Assembly (NCBI RefSeq): GCF_000759025.1
Contig: NZ_JPOS01000018.1
Coordinates: forward strand, 372,001-436,000
DNA length: 64,000 nucleotides
Source of the DNA: Phaeodactylibacter xiamenensis
GTDB lineage: Bacteria > Bacteroidota > Bacteroidia > Chitinophagales > Saprospiraceae
Direction of reading: 5' to 3'
The position numbers and the translations under genes were made by a program. Under the pieces are notes generated by a model. That model made no database searches. It worked only from the letters and a program-made list of their open reading frames with translations, and was not told the DNA's origin. Every line of letters starts with the position of its first letter. Position 1 is the stretch's first letter. This document shows, one piece after another, positions 9,376 to 17,809 of the stretch.

Positions 9376-11295
9376 ATGCATAACATACTTAAGTTTGATT
9401 TCTCCAATATCAAGGGAGATTTCTTCGGGGGGCTTACAGCAGGCATCGTAGCCCTGCCTCTGGCGCTGGCGTTTGGGGCTCAGACTCCTCTCGGCGCAAT
9501 GGCTGGTCTGTACGGTGCAATCGTTATAGGCATACTGGCAGCATTATTTGGGGGTACGCCCACTCAGATCAGCGGCCCTACCGCTCCGATGACGGTGGTG
9601 TCTACGGCAGTCATTTCCAGCGCCATTCTGGAAGCTGGCGTCTCTACGGTGGAGGAAGCATTGCCCTTTATTCTGGCTACTTTTTTTCTGGCCGGGCTGA
9701 TTGAGGCTGTGTTTGGCATACTACGGTTGGGGCGGTATATACGGTACATTCCCTACCCGGTGGTATCCGGCTTTATGAGTGGAATCGGGGTGATCATTAT
9801 TATCACGCAGCTGTTTCCGGCTCTGGGATATAATCCGTCAGCAGATGAGGTACTGGTAGAGCAGCTTATGCCACATGCTGAAGAACAAATCCTGGAGGGC
9901 ATACTCCGTCAGGAAGAATCCGAAGGGCTGCTCAGCGGAGTGATGAGCAAGGAAGACCTGGATGAGACTTCCCGGCGTGCTCAGGCGATTACGCCTCAGG
10001 AAATTCGGGCGGAAGCAAAACTGCTGGCAGCAAGGGAGGCGAGCGGTACGGTGGGTACTATCAACAACCTGCACCGGCCTTTCAGCAATCCCGGGCTCAT
10101 CAACGGGTTCAACCTTGGTCTGACCCTACTTACGGTCATCATCATTTTTGGCTTTAAGCGTATTACGACCACGGTGCCCAGTTCGCTGGCTGCCTTGCTG
10201 GTGCTGACACCTTTAGCCTATTTTTTGCTGCCCGGTCAGGTGCCAGTAATCGGGGCGGTTGAAAGCGGGCTGCCGCCCATCCACCTGGGCTTCTTTTCCG
10301 TTTATGCGGATATGGGCATGCTGGGTACTATTCTGCAGTTCGCCATAACTCTGGCGGCGCTGGGGGCATTGGATTCTCTGCTTACCTCCGTAGTGGCGGA
10401 CAATATCACCAAGACAAAGCACGATAGTGATCAGGAGCTCATCGGGCAGGGGCTGGGCAATATGGGGGCTGCGCTGTTTGCAGGCCTGCCGGGTGCAGGG
10501 GCTACCATGCGCACTGTGATCAATGCCCAGTCGGGTGGGAAGACAAAAATCTCCGGTGCTATTGCCGGGCTTTTCCTTCTGGCTGTTTTACTGGGGCTTG
10601 GCCAGGTGGTGGCTTACATTCCCAGTGCAGTACTTGCAGGTATTCTCATTGCTGTAGGCATTGGGATTATTGATTACAAAGGGCTTCGGCACCTGCGGAG
10701 CGTCCCCCGCTCTGATGCTCTCATTATGGTCTCTGTGTTGTTGCTGACGGTATTTGTAGACCTGCTTGTGGCGGTTGCTGCCGGCATGATACTTGCCGCT
10801 TTGCTCTTTATGAAGAAAATTGCAGACGTTGTAGAGCATAAAATGAACTCTGCCCCTTTGCATGCGTTTGGTCCTGAGGTACCCTGGAAAGATGAAGCGC
10901 CCCATATTGGAAAATTGGGGGACTCGGTATACATCAGGCACTTTGACGGGCCGATCTTTTTTGGTTTTGTTGACCGCTTCCAGGAGATCATGCAGGCCCT
11001 GCCCGGTATTAGAGTAGTCGTCATGCGCATGGAGCGGGTGCCTTACATGGACCAATCGGGCCTGTATGCGATGGATGATGCGATCCGTAGCTTACGGGAG
11101 GAAGGCATCGTAGTGGCCTTCTCCGGGTTACAGGATCAGCCTCTGCTTATGCTGGAACGGATCAACGTGATTCCGGGCCTTATCAACGAAAGTTATATTT
11201 TTAAAGATTTTGAATCCTGCCTTTGCTGGCTGAAGCCTTACCTTGAGCAGGAAAAACTCGGCGACCTGGCTGAAGAACAGGACAGGCAGCCCTGA
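9376..11295 (+). CDS. SulP (SLC26) family inorganic anion transporter with STAS domain
   Basis: This 639-residue inner-membrane transporter has the SulP N-terminal signature DFFGGLTAGIVALPLALAFG (residues 13-32) and the conserved PTAPM-containing stretch SGPTAPMTVV. There are about 12 hydrophobic helices and a cytoplasmic STAS domain (about 515-625, FDGPIFFGFVDRF to LDQSGL-like YMDQSGLYAMDDA). Family members carry sulfate, bicarbonate or other anions, usually with Na+ or H+. An extra hydrophilic segment of ~65 residues (about 158-225; rich in Glu, Ala, Arg, Lys) separates two membrane helices where many relatives have a short loop. A TetR gene follows at once on the same strand. Substrate is not deducible; the AGLYGAIVIGILAALFGG region is common in bicarbonate/sulfate carriers. 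Confidence 0.9.
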   Translation: MHNILKFDFSNIKGDFFGGLTAGIVALPLALAFGAQTPLGAMAGLYGAIVIGILAALFGGTPTQISGPTAPMTVVSTAVISSAILEAGVSTVEEALPFILATFFLAGLIEAVFGILRLGRYIRYIPYPVVSGFMSGIGVIIIITQLFPALGYNPSADEVLVEQLMPHAEEQILEGILRQEESEGLLSGVMSKEDLDETSRRAQAITPQEIRAEAKLLAAREASGTVGTINNLHRPFSNPGLINGFNLGLTLLTVIIIFGFKRITTTVPSSLAALLVLTPLAYFLLPGQVPVIGAVESGLPPIHLGFFSVYADMGMLGTILQFAITLAALGALDSLLTSVVADNITKTKHDSDQELIGQGLGNMGAALFAGLPGAGATMRTVINAQSGGKTKISGAIAGLFLLAVLLGLGQVVAYIPSAVLAGILIAVGIGIIDYKGLRHLRSVPRSDALIMVSVLLLTVFVDLLVAVAAGMILAALLFMKKIADVVEHKMNSAPLHAFGPEVPWKDEAPHIGKLGDSVYIRHFDGPIFFGFVDRFQEIMQALPGIRVVVMRMERVPYMDQSGLYAMDDAIRSLREEGIVVAFSGLQDQPLLMLERINVIPGLINESYIFKDFESCLCWLKPYLEQEKLGDLAEEQDRQP

Positions 11296-11311
11296 AAGCA
11301 CAATTACACAG

Positions 11312-11323
11312 GTGGTTGACCAC
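11312..11323. promoter_or_regulatory. Short palindrome upstream of the TetR gene
   Basis: GTGGT-TG-ACCAC is a perfect inverted repeat 22 bp before the ATG at 11346, in the 50-bp gap between the transporter and the regulator. It is a candidate autoregulatory operator, though a 5-bp arm can occur by chance. Confidence 0.3.
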
Positions 11324-11345
11324 ACCTACAAAAACTGCAATAGCG

Positions 11346-12026
11346 ATGTCAATTTTCATTCAGATGCAGCTCAACGAAAGGTTGTATCTCAAAAACCCGC
11401 AGGACACCAAGCTGGGCAAAAAGATCATTCAGTACAGCATTATCCTGATTGATGAGATCGGGTTTGAGGCTTTTACCTTCAAAAAGCTGGCAGAGCGGAT
11501 CAACTCCACAGAGGCATCCGTTTACCGCTACTTTGAGAATAAGCACCGCTTGTTGGTCTACCTGCTGTGCTGGTATTGGGAGTGGATGAAGTTCCACATC
11601 GATTACAATACTATGAATATTGAAGACCCGAAGCAGAAACTGAAAATTGCCATCTCCGCTATCGTGGATACCTCCCGCCGAAATACCTCCATTCAGTTTG
11701 TGGATGAAGACGTGCTGCACCGCATCGTAGTAGCAGAAGCCACCAAGGCATACCACACCAAACAGGTGGACGAAGAAAATAAGGAGGGCTTTTTCCTGAC
11801 CTATAAAAGCCTGGCCAAGCGCATCGCAAAAATCATCAAAGAAGTCAATCCCAACTACCCTTACCCCCGAGCACTGGCCAGCACCCTGCTGGAAATGGCG
11901 AACAACCACATCTACTTCGCCCAGCACCTGCCCTCCCTCACGGACATCGAAGTGAAGGAGGGGGACCTGAGCCAGGTCGAGGAATTACTGGAAGACTTCG
12001 CTTTCGGGCTGTTGATCAGAGATTAA
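11346..12026 (+). CDS. TetR/AcrR-family transcriptional regulator
   Basis: This is a 226-residue one-component repressor. An upstream TTG (11316) is in frame, but the ATG at 11346 (MSIFIQMQLNERLYL) is preferred. The N-terminal helix-turn-helix is clear at about residues 25-75: GFEAFTFKKLAERINSTEASVYRYFENKHRLL, with SVYRYF as the recognition-helix signature. The rest is the helical ligand-binding domain with no diagnostic motif. It sits 50 bp after the SulP gene and probably shares its transcript or controls it. It converges on the topoisomerase gene, and the two stop codons overlap by 4 bp (12023-12026). Confidence 0.88.
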   Translation: MSIFIQMQLNERLYLKNPQDTKLGKKIIQYSIILIDEIGFEAFTFKKLAERINSTEASVYRYFENKHRLLVYLLCWYWEWMKFHIDYNTMNIEDPKQKLKIAISAIVDTSRRNTSIQFVDEDVLHRIVVAEATKAYHTKQVDEENKEGFFLTYKSLAKRIAKIIKEVNPNYPYPRALASTLLEMANNHIYFAQHLPSLTDIEVKEGDLSQVEELLEDFAFGLLIRD

Positions 12027-14638
12027 TCAAACATCTTCGTTTGCCCATCGTCTTCCACATCAAAGTCGATGCTGTCCCCCGGCTTGAGTTTTTCCCCACC
12101 GTCGTCCTTTGAGGAGGCAGCCGTTTCTTTTTTCAGAGGACTCACGGACAGCAGGCGCTGATCGGCGACTTTGTTGCCCATGGCGCGCCAGCCTTTGACG
12201 TCAATAAAATCCTCAATGTCGAGCTCCTGGTCAATTTTCTGGCTGCCCTCTTTGATCTGATATTGGATAGCGGCGCCCGGTTCAGGTGAAGCGAACAACA
12301 GCTTGCTCTTCTTGTGCTCCGTGATGAACAGGAAGCGCTGATTGGTAGAGGTGGTCTCCACCTGAAAGCGCTTGGCCACGGACCAGCCGCGTTCGCCCTC
12401 GTAGTAGACCGCGCTAATGACAGCATCCGGGTCAAACTTGCCGATGGAAACAATCTCTTTTGGCTCAAATTTTTTATTGAGGTCGAGCTCTATCACTTCG
12501 TAAGCCCCTTCCTTGTAAATGGCAAAGAGGTGGTCGCCGGAGCTGAACTCGCCCAGAAGCAGCCCCCGCTCATCGGTATTCAGCCGGCCGCTGACTTCAT
12601 CCATCCATATTTTGATTGCGCCAAGCGTTGATTCTCCCTCTTCTTTCAGGGAAACCTTACGTACGGGGTACTTGGTTACAGTATTACCTTTGGAGCTTCG
12701 CCCTTTGATCTCCAGCTCACTGAAGTCATAATCAAAGACCTTATTGCGCGCCCGGCTGCCCTGTGTGAGCTGCACGGTGACGACTTCGGCTTCTCCGTTT
12801 GGATTGGCGGTGAAATACAGCGGTTTTGAACCGTTTTCACCGGTGGTCATGTCGTACTCCCGGTCACGGGTAATGGACTGTACCTGAAAGCGCTTGGCGA
12901 ACGTCCGCCCGGTCTTACCGTCTACGTATATGGCGTTGTAAGTGGTCCGGTCATCGCCCTTCTTCCAGACGTCGATGTGGATGATATCCTTGCCGGCAAA
13001 GACTTTATCCGCAATCCGGGATACTTGATATTTACCATCTTTTCGGAAGACGATGATATCCGCAATATCCGAGCATTCGCAGACAAATTCGTCCTTCTTC
13101 AGGCCCGTGCCGAAGAAGCCCTCCTTCCGGTCCACATACAGCTTGGCATTTTTGGCCACCACTTCTGTCGCTTCGATGTTCTCAAAGGTGGTAATGATGG
13201 TGCGCCGCTCTTTGCCTTTGCCGAATTTCTGCAGCAGGTTTTCGTAGTAGGCAATGGCGTAGTCCGTGAGGTTGTCCAGGTGGTGCTGTACCTCTTTGAG
13301 CTCCTCTTCCAGCTTTTTGATTTGTTCCTCGGCTTTGAAGGTATTGTATTTGGAAATCCGCTTGATCCGGATTTCGGTCAGGCGCACGAGATCGTCCTCT
13401 GTGATGTCCCGCAGGAGTTCCAGCCGGTCGTCGTTTTTCTTTGGCTTTTCGCCGGGGACACGCACATACTTCCGCAGGCCGCTGTCTACCGCTTCAAGAA
13501 CGGCCTCCCAGGTTTCGCACTGCTCGATGTCCCGGTAGATGCGGTTTTCGATGAAGATCTTTTCCAGGCTGGCGAAGTGCAGTTTTTCCAGCAGCTCCGC
13601 CTTGCGGATTTCCAGTTCCCGCTTCAGCAGGGCTTTGGTTTGCTGCGTGCAAATATCCAGGATGTCCTCCACGGTCATGAAGTGGGGCTTGTCCTCAATG
13701 ATCACACAGGCGTTTGGGGAAATGGATATTTCACAGTTGGTAAAGGCGTAAAGCGCATCGATGGTGAGGTCAGGAGAAACGCCGCTGCCGAGTTCGACCA
13801 GCACTTCCACATGCTCGGCGGTGTTGTCCACCACCTTTTTGATCTTAATTTTGCCCTTGTCGTTAGCTTTGAGGATGCTGTCAATAAGGGACTGTGTAGT
13901 CGTGGCGTAAGGCAGCTCCCGAATAGCGAGGGTACTCTTGTCCACCGCTTCGATTTTGGCTCTGACTTTAACCCGGCCGCCCCGTTTGCCGCTCCTGTAG
14001 TCCGATACATCTATCATGCCGCCGGTTTGGAAATCGGGGTAGATTTTGACCCTCTTCCCCTGCAGCAGCTTGATGGAAGCCTTGATGAGCTCGTTGAAGT
14101 TGTGCGGCAGGATTTTAGTGGAAAGCCCCACGGCAATACCATCAGCACCCTGTGCCAGGAGCATGGGGAACTTCATCGGCAGCCCGATCGGTTCCTTCTT
14201 TCGGCCATCGTAGCTCAGCTGCCAGTCAGTGGTCTGAGGGTTGAAGGCCACCTCCAGTGCAAACTTGGTCAGGCGCGCCTCAATGTAACGGGGAGCGGCT
14301 GCGCTGTCGCCGGTACGCACATCGCCCCAGTTGCCCTGCGGGTCAATGAGCAGGTCCTTTTGCCCGAGATTGACCAGGGCATCGCCAATGGCAGCATCTC
14401 CGTGCGGGTGGTACTGCATGGTCTGCCCGATGATGTTCGCGACTTTGTGGTAACGCCCGTCGTGCATTTCCCGCATAGCGTGGAGTATCCGCCGCTGTAC
14501 GGGCTTCAATCCGTCAATAATGCCGGGTACGGCGCGCTCCAGAATAACGTAGGAAGCATAGTCCAGGAAGTAATCCTCATACATCCCCTTAAGGGTGATG
14601 ATGTTCTCCTGACCGTTCTGTTCAGCTGTCTCACTCAT
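12023..14638 (-). CDS. parC: DNA topoisomerase IV subunit A (ParC-type)
   Basis: This is the 871-residue type IIA topoisomerase breakage-reunion subunit. The winged-helix region contains GLKPVQRRILHAM and the catalytic Arg117-Tyr118 in AAAPRYIEARLTKFA; this tyrosine forms the covalent DNA link. A coiled-coil gate region follows (about 340-460, KLEEELKEVQHHL), then a C-terminal beta-pinwheel-like region. The canonical GyrA-box (QRRGGKG) is not seen in the C-terminal domain, which favours topoisomerase IV over gyrase, as do its length and the wording of the core motifs. It would act with a ParE subunit not found in this window. The C-terminus is acidic (DSIDFDVEDDGQTKMFD). The gene is alone on the minus strand with a long AT-rich upstream region. 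Confidence 0.88.
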   Translation of the reverse strand: MSETAEQNGQENIITLKGMYEDYFLDYASYVILERAVPGIIDGLKPVQRRILHAMREMHDGRYHKVANIIGQTMQYHPHGDAAIGDALVNLGQKDLLIDPQGNWGDVRTGDSAAAPRYIEARLTKFALEVAFNPQTTDWQLSYDGRKKEPIGLPMKFPMLLAQGADGIAVGLSTKILPHNFNELIKASIKLLQGKRVKIYPDFQTGGMIDVSDYRSGKRGGRVKVRAKIEAVDKSTLAIRELPYATTTQSLIDSILKANDKGKIKIKKVVDNTAEHVEVLVELGSGVSPDLTIDALYAFTNCEISISPNACVIIEDKPHFMTVEDILDICTQQTKALLKRELEIRKAELLEKLHFASLEKIFIENRIYRDIEQCETWEAVLEAVDSGLRKYVRVPGEKPKKNDDRLELLRDITEDDLVRLTEIRIKRISKYNTFKAEEQIKKLEEELKEVQHHLDNLTDYAIAYYENLLQKFGKGKERRTIITTFENIEATEVVAKNAKLYVDRKEGFFGTGLKKDEFVCECSDIADIIVFRKDGKYQVSRIADKVFAGKDIIHIDVWKKGDDRTTYNAIYVDGKTGRTFAKRFQVQSITRDREYDMTTGENGSKPLYFTANPNGEAEVVTVQLTQGSRARNKVFDYDFSELEIKGRSSKGNTVTKYPVRKVSLKEEGESTLGAIKIWMDEVSGRLNTDERGLLLGEFSSGDHLFAIYKEGAYEVIELDLNKKFEPKEIVSIGKFDPDAVISAVYYEGERGWSVAKRFQVETTSTNQRFLFITEHKKSKLLFASPEPGAAIQYQIKEGSQKIDQELDIEDFIDVKGWRAMGNKVADQRLLSVSPLKKETAASSKDDGGEKLKPGDSIDFDVEDDGQTKMFD

Positions 14639-14960
14639 ATTTTGACTGGCTTATTGCCTGTATGTATTTTCCTCAAAAGTACAAAAATACCGCCAAAAAA
14701 ATAAACAAAAAATTTACATAAAAACATATTTAAAACAAATTTAAATTCCACAGGCTCGCAAAAGGCGGCAGAAATTGATGCAGCGGGCAGCGGATCCGAT
14801 CTGCAAAGCGTTCTTAGCTGTAGGTTAGCTACACTACGCCTGAATATTTGAAATATACGTCATCATCTGCCTCTATTTAGCACAAGAAAAGACAAAGTGT
14901 TCGCGCTTTCCCGGTTGTATCTTTTGCTGAATTAGGGTAATTTGGGCTAATTGAACATAC
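14639..14960. other. 322-bp divergent intergenic region (parC / ECF sigma)
   Basis: No gene is seen. The half next to parC is strongly AT-rich and carries minus-strand promoter boxes. The half next to the sigma gene shows no clear TAnnTTTG match. Confidence 0.5.
14674..14700 (-). promoter_or_regulatory. Candidate parC promoter boxes
   Basis: Read on the minus strand, TATTTTTG (14689-14682) and TACTTTTG (14681-14674) both match TAnnTTTG and lie 36-51 bp before the parC ATG. A TTTTTTTGG run upstream (14701-14693) and further TTTG repeats could give a -33 element, but spacing is ambiguous. Confidence 0.5.
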
Positions 14961-15509
14961 ATGGATATCGCTTTGCCCTTAGAAAACAATGAGAAAGGCT
15001 TAATACAGGCCTGCGTTCGCCGGGAGCGCTGGGCTCAGAAGGTGCTGTACGAAGAGTACTACAGCCGGATGATGGGCGTATGCCTCCGTTATGCTACCGA
15101 TGAGGAAGAAGCACTTGATATCCTGCACGAAGGGTTCATCAAAGTTTTCCGCCACATCGGCAAGTATAAGCCGGGGACTTCACTTTCTGCATGGATTAGG
15201 CGCATTATGGTCAACACGGCGATTGACTATTTCCGTAAAAACAGCCGCCGCCGCACTGAGGACATGGACGAGGCGTATGACATCAGTACCAATGACCCGG
15301 ATGCGATCAGCCGCTGCTCGGAACAGGAAATACTTGAAGCCATTCAGGAGCTTACGCCTTCCTACCGTGCTGTTTTCAACTTGTATGTGATCGAAGGGTA
15401 CGCACACAAGGAAATTGCGGAGCTACTTGACATAACAGAAAGCACTTCCAGGTCGAACCTGGTAAAAGCTCGGTCAAAACTGAAAGAAATACTGAGCGAA
15501 CGACTATAG
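14961..15509 (+). CDS. RNA polymerase ECF-type sigma factor
   Basis: This 182-residue group-4 sigma factor has sigma region 2 at about 15-95 (YEEYYSRMMGVCLRYATDEEEALDILHEGFIKVFRHI, the core-binding/-10 helix) and region 4 at about 125-180 (LTPSYRAVFNLYVIEGYAHKEIAELL, helix-turn-helix for -35 recognition). No region 1 or 3 is present. The next gene begins 5 bp downstream and encodes a membrane protein with a cytoplasmic N-terminal segment, which is the usual place for a cognate anti-sigma factor. The pairing is therefore inferred from position. Confidence 0.93.
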   Translation: MDIALPLENNEKGLIQACVRRERWAQKVLYEEYYSRMMGVCLRYATDEEEALDILHEGFIKVFRHIGKYKPGTSLSAWIRRIMVNTAIDYFRKNSRRRTEDMDEAYDISTNDPDAISRCSEQEILEAIQELTPSYRAVFNLYVIEGYAHKEIAELLDITESTSRSNLVKARSKLKEILSERL

Positions 15510-15514
15510 AGGAT

Positions 15515-17074
15515 ATGAAGAAAAGAGAAGATCACCAGTTTGATGAGCAAATCCGCCAGAAGATGACCAATCTCCGGCCTGAAACCGGTGCGCCAGATTG
15601 GTCGGCTTTTGAGGAGCAGCTCGATGCGGCGGAGGCCCTTGATGCAGGCCCGGCAGAAGCAGACCCACGTGAGGTGGATGAGGTGATCTTTGGCAAGATG
15701 CATCAGTATGAGGTGCCCTACGAGCCAGCCCATTGGCTCAGAATGGAAGCGATGCTTAATGAGTGGTTTACCTGGCCACAGTACGTGCTGCGCTATAAGA
15801 CGATGGAACTGGCGCTTTTCCTGCTACTTTTCATCACCTGCTGGCAGTACCTGCCGAAACTGGGTGCACCGGTCGCGGGCAGTCAGCCTGCCGGTCAGTC
15901 TGATTACACCGAGGTTGCCACCGATCATCAGTCCATAAATGTAACACCTGCCGAAATACAGGAGCCCTCTACAGATAACGCAACGCCTGGCCCGAACCGG
16001 TTGGCAGAAGAAGAGGGGCAACCATCCCGGGAGGTAGACAAGTACAGCAACAACCTGCTAACGGCAAGCGCGTTGCCCGAACCGGCCAAAGAAGCCCCTG
16101 GACAAGCTTTAACAGGCGTGAAAAACCAAGTCTGGGCTCCCATGCCCCCGCTTTTGGGTTCAGAACGCCCGAAGAGCCTACGCTCCAATACCATGGCAGA
16201 GACTTCAGAGTTGCCGGTCTCTTCCCTCATGAGCCCTGTGGCTGCAATGGAAGAAGGCCCTCCGTTCGGTTTGGCTGCCTCTGCCTTGCTTCCGGGATTG
16301 CCCTTTGAAACCCTGGCTGTGCCTGAAGCTGATTTGGGAGACACCAAGGTCAGGCGCATAAAGAAGCGCCCTGCTTTACTGGTCGGTATGTTTGGCAGTG
16401 CGGATTACAACCACATCCTGGTACCGGCAAGCTCCGAAAAACGATTGACGGAAAGCCTGGAACGGGCAGCAATAGGATATGGAGGAGGCTTATCTCTTAG
16501 TGCTGATTTCGGCCGTCTGGAGGTTGAAACCGGAGCCATTTACGCCGCGCGTTACTATCCGGTGGGTATTGTTTACGTAAGGGGTAGCCTGCTGTCGGGG
16601 CTGCGTGGGGACGAGCTGCGCACTACAGAGCTGAATATGCTTAGCATTCCGCTGCATGTTCGCTATGATTACTTCCAGCATAACAAATGGCGTGCTTACG
16701 TCTTGGGCGGCGGTTCTGTACAGGTCGCTTTCCAAACCAATTACTATACAGCAGAAGCGCCTCAGTTTGACTTCCTGCCGGCTATGCCGCCACCGGTGAC
16801 TGATGGGCCGGCGGGTGGTGAGTCTGAAATTGACCGCATCCGGCGCAATGGGCAGGGGTGGTTTGAAGGAGGCAGCTTTAAGGATAATGCCTATCTGACG
16901 GTCAATTTCGGCTTTGGAGCCGAACGCTACTTCTCAGAGCGGTGGAGCCTTTTTGTGCAGCCGGTTTATCAGCATTCCGTACACTATTTCAAGAATATTG
17001 ATGGCCTGGGGCCAAACAACGACCGGATTAATTCGCTGTCGGTTCTGATTGGCACCCGTGTACGCCTGAAGTAG
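15515..17074 (+). CDS. Sigma-linked membrane protein with C-terminal beta-barrel-like domain
   Basis: This 519-residue protein starts 5 bp after the ECF sigma gene. Residues 1-90 are soluble and charged. One hydrophobic segment (about 97-114, MELALFLLLFITCWQYL) can span the inner membrane. Residues 120-275 are a Pro/Glu/Ser-rich linker. The C-terminal ~245 residues alternate polar and aromatic/hydrophobic positions like an outer-membrane beta-barrel (SADFGRLEVETGAIYAARYY, YLTVNFGFGAERYFSERWS, ending in a barrel-like strand SVLIGTRVRLK). There is no cleavable signal peptide. By position, the N-terminus may act as the anti-sigma domain. The single chain would then link inner and outer membranes. 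Function is inferred; the barrel assignment is from pattern only. Confidence 0.7.
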   Translation: MKKREDHQFDEQIRQKMTNLRPETGAPDWSAFEEQLDAAEALDAGPAEADPREVDEVIFGKMHQYEVPYEPAHWLRMEAMLNEWFTWPQYVLRYKTMELALFLLLFITCWQYLPKLGAPVAGSQPAGQSDYTEVATDHQSINVTPAEIQEPSTDNATPGPNRLAEEEGQPSREVDKYSNNLLTASALPEPAKEAPGQALTGVKNQVWAPMPPLLGSERPKSLRSNTMAETSELPVSSLMSPVAAMEEGPPFGLAASALLPGLPFETLAVPEADLGDTKVRRIKKRPALLVGMFGSADYNHILVPASSEKRLTESLERAAIGYGGGLSLSADFGRLEVETGAIYAARYYPVGIVYVRGSLLSGLRGDELRTTELNMLSIPLHVRYDYFQHNKWRAYVLGGGSVQVAFQTNYYTAEAPQFDFLPAMPPPVTDGPAGGESEIDRIRRNGQGWFEGGSFKDNAYLTVNFGFGAERYFSERWSLFVQPVYQHSVHYFKNIDGLGPNNDRINSLSVLIGTRVRLK

Positions 17075-17101
17075 CTCGGGGCATTTTGCGATGACTGGCC
17101 A

Positions 17102-17794
17102 CTAATTTCCTTCCTTCAACCGGAATCCAACCCCGTGAATGTTCTCAATTTTGAGCTGCGTATCCTTGCGCAGGTATTTACGTAGGCGGGAGATAAACAC
17201 ATCAAGACTGCGCCCCAGGAAGTAGTCATCTTCGCCCCACAGTTTTTTCAGGATATCGGAGCGGCGGATCACCTGATTGCGCTGCTCTGCAAAAAGCCTG
17301 AGCAGGTCTGCCTCTTTTTGTGTAAGCTGCCGCGGCTCCCCATCCCCTTTGAGCAGCAGGTTTTGGTAATCGAACCGGAACTGCCCCAATGCATACTCTG
17401 AAGCATTATCCGGCAGCGTTATCTGACTGCGCCTCAGAAAAATTTCGACCTTAAGCAGGAGTTCTTCAATACTGAATGGCTTGGTAATGTAATCATCAGC
17501 GCCCAGGCGCAGCCCTTTGAGCCGGTCTTCTTTCAGCGATTTGGCAGTCAGGAATAAAATCGGGGTGTGGGTGTCCTGCTCGCGGATACGACGAGCAATG
17601 GCAAAACCGTCGATGTCCGGCAGCATCACATCCAGAATGTAGAGGTCTATGTCAGGCGTTTGGGCATCGATCAGGTGCAGGGCTTCCTTTCCGGTCGCAC
17701 AATGGGTGATCTGATACCCCTGAAGCTCCAGGTTGTCGCGGGTCACAAAGCTCAGGCTTTCGTCATCTTCAACGTACAGAAGGTGTGCTTTCAT
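17102..17794 (-). CDS. OmpR/PhoB-family response regulator
   Basis: This is a 230-residue DNA-binding response regulator. The receiver domain (1-120) has the acidic pair D10-D11, the phospho-acceptor D55 (LYILDVMLPD) and the conserved K105 (ITKPF). The C-terminal winged helix (about 135-228) has the typical ending RSLDVFISRLRKYLRKD...GVGFRL. It is encoded 15 bp after the histidine kinase gene and is surely its partner. The pair resembles Bacteroides RprXY-type systems; the signal and target genes cannot be read from the sequence. Confidence 0.94.
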   Translation of the reverse strand: MKAHLLYVEDDESLSFVTRDNLELQGYQITHCATGKEALHLIDAQTPDIDLYILDVMLPDIDGFAIARRIREQDTHTPILFLTAKSLKEDRLKGLRLGADDYITKPFSIEELLLKVEIFLRRSQITLPDNASEYALGQFRFDYQNLLLKGDGEPRQLTQKEADLLRLFAEQRNQVIRRSDILKKLWGEDDYFLGRSLDVFISRLRKYLRKDTQLKIENIHGVGFRLKEGN

Positions 17795-17809
17795 AAATGC
17801 AATTGGCTT

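Noticed and set aside
12977-14704. 575-aa open frame antisense to the topoisomerase IV gene
   Set aside because: It mirrors a strongly conserved coding gene, has no recognisable domain, and arises because that gene's codon use leaves stops rare on the opposite strand.
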